64,000 bases of DNA. Origin: Stictocephala bisonia (lineage: Eukaryota; Arthropoda; Insecta; Hemiptera; Membracidae). Below are positions 55,701-64,000 of this stretch, in pieces; the stretch's first letter is position 1; every line of letters begins with the position of its first letter. Where the stretch lies: contig JAQJVL010000663.1 in assembly GCA_035578905.1 (NCBI GenBank), forward strand, positions 310,001 through 374,000, given 5' to 3'. Below the pieces are notes generated by a model that was not told the origin of the DNA, did no database searches, and saw only the letters and a list, made by a program, of their open reading frames with translations. Both the position numbers and the translations under genes were made by a program.

Positions 55701-56052
55701 TAACACAATGCAATACAAATTATTATTGATACTCTAAACAAAAACCTGCTAGTCTCCTGGATGAATATTTTCCTATGCGATTTAAAAAAAATTAAATTAA
55801 TTGCACACTTTTATACAAATTGAAAATAATTTGATAATAATAATGTACTATCAGCAATACTGTACAGAGATTAGGAGTGTTATATAATGTTGGAATAACT
55901 AGACAGATCGCTAATAATCCTCCATTTATGTTTGTAGGCAAATACCTGATTTTGTACATATTAATGTGAATTTTAGAGTTAATTTTAAATTAATTATCGT
56001 GATCAAAATTGTTGTGCCAAGCTAAAAATTAGTGCAGTCAAACACACATTCT

Positions 56053-56313
56053 CTTGACATTTTAAACAAACACTAAACTCTTTACAGTTTTCCTCCCTAC
56101 ATCCGACTGACTGATCCTTCAAACACTCTCTCGACATTTTAAACGAACACTAAACTCTTTACAGTTTCCCCCCCTACATCCGACTGACTGATCCTTCAAA
56201 CACGAATCTTGACATTTTAAACAAACACTAAACTCTTTACAGTTTTCCTCCCTACATCCGACTGACTGATCCTTCAAACACGAATCTTGACAAAGAGCCA
56301 GAATATTATTCAA
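56053..56313 (-). repeat. 78-bp repeat encoding a 26-residue cysteine-rich unit
   Basis: Three copies of a 78-bp unit start near 56053, 56131 and 56208 (CTTGACATTTTAAAC...CCTACATCCGACTGACTGAT). On the minus strand two full units translate as CQDSCLKDQSVGC, then REENCKEFSVCLK, with six regularly spaced cysteines (C-x3-C-x7-C-x4-C-x5-C-x2-C). The third copy has CGAGAGAG for CAAGATTCG, one base shorter, which shifts frame to a stop; translation resumes in register after it. There is no ATG; the open part begins at 56313 after a T-rich stretch. It may be a decayed exon of a secreted cysteine-rich protein or a noncoding repeat. It lies ~350 bp upstream of the FMRFamide coding exon, perhaps within its first intron. 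Confidence 0.6.
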
Positions 56314-57745
56314 AAAGGTTTAAACGCACTTTGTAACTTGAAATACAATTATTTTGTAACAAAACCAAGTACAACAAATACTGTATGTGCTTCACGTATG
56401 CACATACAGTATTTGTATTGCGCGCGTGTGTTTGTGTGTAATTAAATTTATCACAGCAATATTATATATGTCCTTATATTACATTTTTTTTGCATGAAGA
56501 CTAAAAGATTTATAAATATATATTAATAACTGACAATGTCAACCTTGAAGACAAAAGCCTAACCACTTAAACATTTTAATTATTGGAATTTTGAGGAAAG
56601 TTTTGTTCAATATACATTTCCAATGAGAAAAGCTGTAGGACAATGGTATAAAGGGTTTGTTTGTAATAGACGATATTATATCCAAGAAACTCCCCCGACC
56701 TCCCTACACAGAGTTCAGAACGTATTTATCCTCTTCAGATTATATATATGAATGTTATTTTTGAAGATTATCCCTGAAAGGTTTTTCTGTCTCATGCGAT
56801 CTAATTCCAGTAAATACCAACTTGATGTGAACTACTCTTAATTTATTATTAACTGGGGGTTCAAAAAATGTTTTTGTTGGTTACAATGTAATAATTATAT
56901 ATCATGTGTTGTTTAAATCAAGTATTTGTGCTAAGATATAAACTAAACATAATAATCAAATGTGCAAGGCCTGCTAGGTTTACAGTACAACTTTGTCAAT
57001 GGACAATTTGGACCAGTACACAGATAATGGTATGTAATATTTAACTTTCTGCGTAGGTGCCAAAGGTTATTGTACTTCTAGTTTTGTATTTTGTTGGTCG
57101 TTATTAACTTGCTTACTGCATTTATTAGTCTACTTTAGTAGCAAAGTAGTTTTTTTCTTATTGATTGACTTTGTTCTAATAAAAACAAATATATACATTT
57201 TGTCTGACCTTAATGAAACTACAGAGTACAGTTAAGTAACTATATATTTGTACAAAAAAGTACCTACAAGTTCATGGGTCTGTTAGTCAGTTACAAGTAA
57301 AAAATTAACTTGATACAAAGTCGTCGGTATCTATAAGTTGTTTTAGTGTGAATCATATAATCAGCCATCATAACTTAGTTTCACGTCTATATTTATCTGT
57401 AATCCTCGGTTTTTGATACTTTGATTTTTTTAAACTGATCAGTTGTTTGTTGAAATAAAAAATCGAATAAATGATCTTAATTACTATAATGTATAGCATA
57501 TGACACCATAATTTCATTAATTAATATAAAAATTTAAAAAATTACTTTTGAACATATGAAGAAATAAATGTAATTATTTATAAACAAATCGTAGTACTCT
57601 TTATTCAAAATAATTAAAATATCAAATTATATGACATGACCGGTATATTACAAAGCGTAGAAATAATGCTTATATTTTAAATGACCTTAAATATTTTTTT
57701 AGTGTAAGCTGAATGTAAATTGTTTGGTTTAAGCTTGAATGCAGC
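56314..57745. other. no gene recognised
   Basis: AT-rich DNA, possibly intron or upstream region of the FMRFamide gene. A GCGCGCGTGTGTTTGTGTGT simple repeat lies near 56420. Confidence 0.35.
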
Positions 57746-57749
57746 GGAT

Positions 57750-59565
57750 GTATTTATTTTATATGCTGCAACCTATATAACCTACTACGATTGGCCTATT
57801 CGCTACGTATTTTATGTGCTGCAACTATACAACCTACTACGATTGGCCTATTCGCTACGTGTTTTATGTGCTGCAACCTATATAACCTACTACGATTAGA
57901 CTATTCGCTGCGTATTTTATGTGCTGCAACCTATATAACCTACTACGATTGAACTATTCGCTACGTATTTTATATGCTGCAACCTATATAACCTACTACG
58001 ATTGGCCTATTCGCTACGTATTTTATGTGCTGTAACTTATACAACCTACTACGATTGGCCTATTCGCTACGTGTTTTATGTGCTGCAACCTATATAACCT
58101 ACTACGATTGGACTATTCGCTACGTATTTTATGTGCTGCAACTTATACAACCTACTACGATTGGCCTATTTGCTACGTATTTTATGTGCTGCAACTTATA
58201 CAACCTACTATGATTGGCCTATTCGCTACGTATTTTATGTGCTGCAACTTATACAACCTACTACGATTGGCCTATTCGCTACGTATTTTATGTGCTGCAA
58301 CCTATACAACCTACTACGATTGGACAATTCACTACGTATTTTATGTGCTGCAACTTATACAACCTACTACGATTGGACTATTCGCTACGTATTTTATGTG
58401 CTGCAACTTATACAACCTACTACGATTGGCCTATTCGCTACGTATTTTATGTGCTGCAACCTATACAACCTACTACGATTGGACAATTCACTACGTATTT
58501 TATGTGCTGCAACCTATACAACCTACTACGATTGGACTATTCGCTACGTATTTTATGTGCTGCAACCTATACAACCTACTACGATTGGACTATTCGCTAC
58601 GTATTTTATGTGCTGCAACTTATACAACCTACTACGATTGGCCTATTCGCTACGTATTTTATGTGCTGCAACCTATACAACCTACTACGATTGGACAATT
58701 CACTACGTATTTTATGTGCTGCAACTTATACAACCTACTACGATTGGCCTATTCGCTACGTATTTTATGTGCTGCAACCTATACAACCTACTACGATTGG
58801 ACTATTCGCTACGTATTTTATGTGCTGCAACTTATACAACCTACTACGATTGGCCTATTCGCTACGTATTTTATGTGCTGCAACCTATACAACCTACTAC
58901 GATTGGACAATTCACTACGTATTTTATGTGCTGCAACCTATATAACCTACTACGATTGGACTATTCGCTACGTATTTTATGTGCTGCAACCTATATAACC
59001 TACTACGATTGGACTATTCGCTACGTATTTTATGTGCTGCAACTTATACAACCTACTACGATTGGCCTATTTGCTACGTATTTTATGTGCTGCAACTTAT
59101 ACAACCTACTACGATTGGCCTATTCGCTACGTATTTTATGTGCTGCAACCTATACAACCTACTACGATTGGACAATTCACTACGTATTTTATGTGCTGCA
59201 ACTTATACAACCTACTACGATTGGACTATTCGCTACGTATTTTATGTGCTGCAACTTATACAACCTACTACGATTGGCCTATTCGCTACGTATTTTATGT
59301 GCTGCAACCTATATAACCTACTACGATTGGGCAATTCACTACGTATTTTATGTGCTGCAACTTATACAACCTACTACGATTGGACTATTCGCTACATATT
59401 TTATGTGCTGCAACTTATACAACCTACTACGATTGGCCTATTCGCTACGTATTTTATGTGCTGCAACTTATAAAACCTACTACGATTGGACTTTTCGCTA
59501 CGTATTTTATATGCTGCAACCTATACAACATACTACGATTGGACTATTCACTACGTATTTTTTGT
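57750..59565. repeat. 53-bp satellite array, ~34 copies
   Basis: Unit CTATACAACCTACTACGATT then GGCCTATTCGCTACGTATTT then TATGTGCTGCAA, period exactly 53 bp. Three main variants differ at the middle: GGCCTATTCGCT, GGACTATTCGCT and GGACAATTCACT; between 58260 and 59350 they recur largely in the order 1-3-2, a ~159-bp higher-order pattern with local breaks. The edges are degenerate. Since 53 = 3n+2 and all three plus-strand frames of the unit are stop-free, every frame runs open for hundreds of codons with a 53-residue period; the longest is 489 codons (58131-59600). These ORFs are a property of the repeat, and no homology supports a protein. Confidence 0.95.
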
Positions 59566-59569
59566 GGGA

Positions 59570-61490
59570 TCTAAGTGTTTTACATGTATGCTTTACATAG
59601 ATATATAGGAAACTATTAAACAAATAAATCTAATAAACTCAATCTCTGTAATTTTTGTTTGTTTTGGTTGTAAAGGATGACTGAAAAGAATACAAATTTG
59701 TTGCTAACTAAATCTGTCTAGAAGAAATGTTACCACACGATTAGAAAAAAGTATTCTTTAATGTATTCAGTATTCTAGTTAAATTTATTGACAAAATATA
59801 ACTAAATACCTGTAACCTTTATTATTAAATTATCAATACGGTGAACATGAATATATACTTCTAATAACACCACCAAACCATCTAAGCTAAATAACTTTTC
59901 TGCTGTTTGGTAAGGACAAATAGCATCTCCTCTTTAGAAAATAATTAATTCCTATGATATTTATAAACCTGACGATATTTTAAATAAATATAGTAGTTTA
60001 ATTACGTTTGTTAAGGTACAACACTCAATTCAAACTACCTAATACCTTTCCACCTAACTTTACAAAAACGGGTGGAAATACCATTATGTATAGATCGACA
60101 TTCAAGTATACCAGCAGAAATGGTAGAAACCAAATACTTAATACTGTTAAATAAATACTTTGTTTACGAAAAGAATAAAGAAAATGGACACAAACAAATA
60201 ATAATAAACAAGGGGGCCACAGTCCATGAAGAGGAAAGCCTTGTCATCCGGCTTTTAGTCAGGTGATGTATGGGTCCGAGGATAAGGCTTCTATTGTTCA
60301 CAGATTCCCGACCACATTTCACAACTTATCTTTCCCGAATTACTTTGAAGTTGGGCAAACCCACGTGTTAGCGTTTTAATCCGCTTAGGTCCCAAAATCT
60401 AGATGGAACGTTTTGCCATTATAACGCCATACTGCCGTACACGGTTTAAAGTTCGTATTTACAAATAAAAACCAAATAAAATCTATTCTTTTTTTTTAAT
60501 CGTTCAATTGTCAGAACTGTTAATAGAAGATCCAATTGAGCTAAAATAATGAATTTCAATTATTTAAAAAAAGCAAAATAACAGTAAATACACATACTGT
60601 ATAACAGGGATCAATGTACACTTAATATTTAATTTCAAATGATTACATTATATACATATATATTACAGTAAATAAAAAGCAATATTCTTTTCTGTTTTTA
60701 TAAATGTTTTGTATGAACATTTATAAAATGCAAAAAGAAGATCATGTCATCTAAATTAGCCTTTGACGGGTTACTATGAATAAATGAAAACACTTCTTAA
60801 TTGTCAATTTTCTTTGGACTTTGTTTGCTCTTTACTAATACTCTAAGTTACTGCTGTTTCACTGTTCTTCTGCTTGCACTATAAGCCTGGAGAGTTAGGG
60901 AACTCCTTCCGGATCCGGATATGTAATGTACCGTACGTCTGATCGGCTTAGACAATCCGGCCTCAAGTCACAAGCTCATTTCCCTTGAAAGCTGCTTATG
61001 AATCTATCTTTTCATACGTTATGAAGTTACAATGTGACAGTACTCACGTATAACAAATACAATACCCGTTTCATGGCTAGCACAAACATTCTAAATACGA
61101 CTAAAAAACATATGTTATTGTATTGTAAAGTAATTAAACCATGTCTTATGATGTAAAGTCTAGTCATACAAGTTCGATAACTGTGATTAAAGTCACTTTA
61201 TACAGATATACAGAAGTTAACAAGGTTTATAAATAATAATGTAATAAATAGAAGCAAGCTCAATATATGCTGTATAATCTTTTAACATAGTGAGATTTAA
61301 ATCATTTAAAACCAATTACAAAGACATTAAACAAGACAAAGACAAAGAAACAGGTAGTCTGATAAGAATATTTCTTAATGACTTCTCTCTTCTGTTGTCT
61401 TATGTACAGTTCAAACTCCAAATCCTGCTTCACTTCCAGTTTTACAAAACATATTATATTCCAAATATTCCAATGTGCTTTGAGTGATAA
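59570..61490. other. no gene recognised
   Basis: AT-rich interval. A G/C-richer patch at 60200-60420 and short open frames at 60072-60266 and 61290-61487 do not resemble known families. Confidence 0.35.
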
Positions 61491-61499
61491 AGTACGTTT

Positions 61500-62260
61500 T
61501 GAAAATGGCTAGGATATTCGGAGTGCATCATTCCAGTGTTAGGGGAGTTGTAAGGGAGACCGGAAGATATATTAGGAAGATCAGTTCAAGGCAGAAGAGC
61601 AACTTACAGAACTGAGGAATGTTTTCTAAATATAAATACTCTCCGAAATAGAACAGTACTCGCCTGCAAGGTTTGATAGGCCAGGTGCGTAATGTTAATG
61701 TTTCAAGCCGTGCTATCCGTAAACGTCATACAGAAGTAGATTTGAGGAGTAGACAATCTGCTACAGGCAATATGCTCTCTGGACGTCATCTTGCTTTGAG
61801 CAGGCAATTTGCCCAGACTCATATTCAGTGGACTGTGAATGGATGGAAGAATATTCTCTTTTCAGACGAGAATGGAATAGGTCTACATCAGACATGGATA
61901 TGTATGGGGAAGGAATCATGTAAAATGTGCGCAAACCTGCTTCTCTTTCAGGGTACCTTTTGGTGGGTTCAATGATGTTCTAAGGAGGTATACAGCATGC
62001 AACTGGCACGGAACCCAGACTACTATAAGAAAAAGAAGTTACATTTCCTTCGTTTGATCCTTATTTAAAACTCATGATTGTAATGCATGACAACATAGTG
62101 CAGCAGCTGTTCGTAGCTATCTCAGGGAAATCGGAACAATAGATTCAGCCCTATGGAACAAATCTGGAGCATCACAGGAAGAAACAATCCTCCAACCACT
62201 CTTGCAGCCCTTACAGGCCCAGTGATAGAGAAGTAGGATAAAACACCTCATAATCGGTAT
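61500..62260 (+). pseudogene. Tc1-like transposase remnant
   Basis: Plus-strand fragments follow Tc1 order. Helix-turn-helix: KMARIFGVHHSSVRGVVRET (61504). DNA-binding second part: RLQGLIGQVRNVNVSSRAIR (61660). Linker: VDLRSRQSATGNMLSGRHLA. Catalytic domain: QFAQTHIQWTVNGWKNILFS then DENGIGLHQT, giving the first Asp (61805-61890). Second-Asp region: MIVMHDNxxxHSAAAVRSYL (~62080). Tail: RITGRNNPPTTLAAL with PVIEKWDK (~62170-62240). Several frameshifts and stops. The sequence changes near 62255 into unrelated DNA, so the 3' end is lost. No terminal inverted repeats found. Confidence 0.75.
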
Positions 62261-62970
62261 GATTAGAAGGCTGCTGGAAACAGGGCCGCCCAGAGACTTT
62301 TGGTGGCCCCGGGGCAAAAGTTTACCATGTGGCCCCTTCCTTCACTTCAAAATAAATTTAATTACCCTGATTGTCAAATATACTATAATTGATATTTTAC
62401 TTTTAGCACATTCTACGATATTCTTACCATCTCTTTCGTTAGGTTACTATTGTAATTAAGATTCTTGTTCATGGACGTTTTCTCAGGGCTAGCTGCGAAG
62501 CTCCGGTAAGTTTTTCTCTAATTGTCATATACTTTTTAAACATTTCCTTAAGTATTACCGCTACAATAATATCAATCTCTTATAACAAAACTACTATTCT
62601 TTAATATTAAATAAATAATAAGGAACCAAGCAATGCCACAGTAAGTTGCATAGTTGGGCGCAGCAGCTCTTCGATCGCCAGTTGAGGAGCCATCCCATCC
62701 TCGCCAATGATATTAGCTGTGGGTGAGGGAGGGAGGGGCCAATAAATTTGTATAGGCCACTTGGCTTCGCTAGCTAAAGAGCAAGTGCAAGTGGCCGGAA
62801 TGTTCACGAAGTAAAATAATTTGGCGAGCGCGAACATCTAGGGCTTTAAAAACACTCAACTGAGAGTTGAGGTTATGTTATTGTTTTCAAACAGGTTGTA
62901 GACCACTGGGTACGTAGCTTATTGATGTTGGACATTAAAACATCTAGTTTATATTCGTGATTTTAGTTTG
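62261..62970. other. unclassified sequence with a GC-rich transposon-like patch
   Basis: GGGCCGCCCAGAGACTTTTG followed by GTGGCCCCGGGGC at 62282-62314 looks like the end of a DNA transposon of the GGCCC-rich hAT type, but no mate was found. The rest holds no recognised gene. Confidence 0.35.
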
Positions 62971-62977
62971 TCTTTGT

Positions 62978-63785
62978 CAGGGTGTCCAGCAACAGGGAAA
63001 ATAGGGAAAACCTGGAAAAGTCAGGGAATTTTAAATGACCTGGAAAAGTCAGGGAAAAATCAGGGAATTTTAAACAAAACCTGGAAAATCTTAACAAGAA
63101 CACCAGTGAGTTGTGATTTGTAATAGTCACTAGGCCTATATACTTGGGTGCGCTACAAAAAATCCTTTACTTTGTTCAGTACTAAATGTTAAGTTTACAT
63201 GCCATTTAATATTCTAAATTATGAAAAAGCTACTAAATACTTTGCTTATGCTTGTTTGACCTCATACAACTAGTTTAATATCCCTAAAAGTTTAAAACTT
63301 ATTGAAATAATTGTCTGATTAGTACTTGTTAGATAAGTCATAGACCTAAAATTTATGCTGGTTTGGGGGAAATTATAATATAGCGCCGTTTTTCAAGGCA
63401 TTGAAAATTGTCATAATTTAACAATAGAATAAAAGGTATGTTTGTTTTTTACTTAAGGCTAATTATAATTATTTTTTTTAATTCTAGCTGTACTTTTATA
63501 AAATAGTTTAAAAAGAATAATTATTGTTGGTAATAGTTTTGAATTTAATTATTATGGTTCTCAATAAAAATATATTTGTGAAATATTAATATTTCGGTAA
63601 TTAATAATTGTAAACGACTGTAAATAACATATTGTATGTACATGATAGTACATAATATTACTATTAAGTTAAATAGACATGTATGTAACTATGTAGATTT
63701 GGGGTCAGGGAAATTTTGTATGAAATCACGGATTGGTCAGGGAAAAGTCAGGGAATTTGTTTAAGGAGGTTTACTGGACACCCTG
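62978..63785. mobile_element. nonautonomous DNA element with CAGGGTGTCCAG ends
   Basis: CAGGGTGTCCAGCA (62978) is mirrored by TACTGGACACCCTG (ending 63785). CTTTGT flanks it on both sides (62972-62977 and 63786-63791), a 6-bp target duplication if the ends are right. Both subterminal regions repeat AAGTCAGGGAA, CCTGGAAAA and TCAGGGAATTTT. 808 bp, no ORF. Similar ends and CCTGGAAAAGTCAGGGAA repeats occur in hAT-like elements of several animals, but these make 8-bp duplications, so the superfamily is uncertain. Confidence 0.75.
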
Positions 63786-63934
63786 CTTTGTGCAAAACTT
63801 TAAAACTATTCAATTTTTATTTCACAAGCATAAAAGGCATTTTGTACCAATACAATTTTCTTAGCATAAAACATAGTAAAATGTATGTCTGTCAAATTGG
63901 ATACTATATCATTGATGTACATCACAGTGTACAC

Positions 63935-64000
63935 GTCCGTACAGTGACAGTGGTATTGACATACCCACACACCCATTCACGAACAGTGGTATTGACCCTC
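63935..64000 (-). repeat. 36-bp minisatellite, start of an array cut by the window end
   Basis: Two C-rich units (ACAGTGGTATTGACATACCC and ACAGTGGTATTGACCCTC) at the very end of the window; the array probably continues. Confidence 0.7.

Noticed and set aside
54778..55737. Plus-strand ORFs of 92 and 140 codons opposite the neuropeptide gene
   Set aside because: They are antisense to the repetitive MRFG coding units; the regular LPKRIKLS pattern mirrors those repeats.
58025..59600. ORFs of up to 489 codons rich in C, Y and L
   Set aside because: They follow from a stop-free 53-bp unit read cyclically through three frames; no domain, signal or homology supports a protein.

Overview
The window looks like nuclear DNA of an arthropod, most probably an insect. 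It is AT-rich and gene-poor, and it is filled with eukaryotic transposable elements (piggyBac, hAT, Mutator-like, pogo, Tc1, Helitron, LINE, Penelope-like, SINE, MITEs) and with several unrelated tandem-repeat families. The one convincing host gene is an FMRFamide-type neuropeptide precursor of insect style on the minus strand at 54186-55697. I cannot fix the order; a large-genome hemipteran is only a guess.

Layout. 697-2099 is a 148/149-bp satellite with a dimeric higher-order pattern. 3271-4165 is a GC-rich 36-bp minisatellite that recurs, in both orientations, at 16481, 19432, 22392, 40771-42058, 49293 and 63935. 7703-10310 is an almost complete piggyBac element with TTAA flanks, set among LINE endonuclease fragments. 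10610-13995 is a broken hAT transposase interrupted by a probable solo LTR; its 3' end is part of a ~2.95-kb block repeated three times in tandem (13833-~22687), each copy ending in the minisatellite. 23450-24150 is a LINE 3' end. 25606-28127 is a full-length but frameshifted hAT element with matching 8-bp flanks. 29140-30760 is a Mutator-like remnant. 31-39 kb holds small tandem repeats, a tRNA-derived SINE, a deleted hAT element with target-site duplication, and a piggyBac-like remnant.

39946-48483 is a whole Helitron (TC...CTAG ends, A/T target). It encodes an OTU-type protease domain, an HUH replication initiator and a PIF1 helicase, all now pseudogenised, and carries inverted G-rich minisatellite arrays in its 5' half. 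It sits inside the remains of a palindromic TA-flanked element. 48766-49158 is a MITE-like element. 49293-51610 holds a pogo transposase that starts abruptly at a minisatellite edge, followed by a second transposon-like coding remnant. 52021-52620 is a 5'-truncated Penelope-like element with a GIY-YIG domain and a hammerhead-like motif. The FMRFamide coding exon follows, then a short cysteine-rich 78-bp repeat (56053-56310), a 53-bp satellite (57750-59565), a Tc1 remnant (61500-62260) and a CAGGGTGTCC-ended element (62978-63785).

How the parts relate. Apart from the neuropeptide gene, the content is mobile DNA in several stages of decay, nested in one another. The recurring theme is the 36-bp minisatellite: each full unit carries a single-nucleotide-loop G-quadruplex motif, and its arrays lie at rearrangement or truncation edges (tandem triplication, pogo truncation) and as opposed inverted arrays, including inside the Helitron. 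Coordinates of decayed elements are approximate; family assignments are by eye and were not tested by database search.
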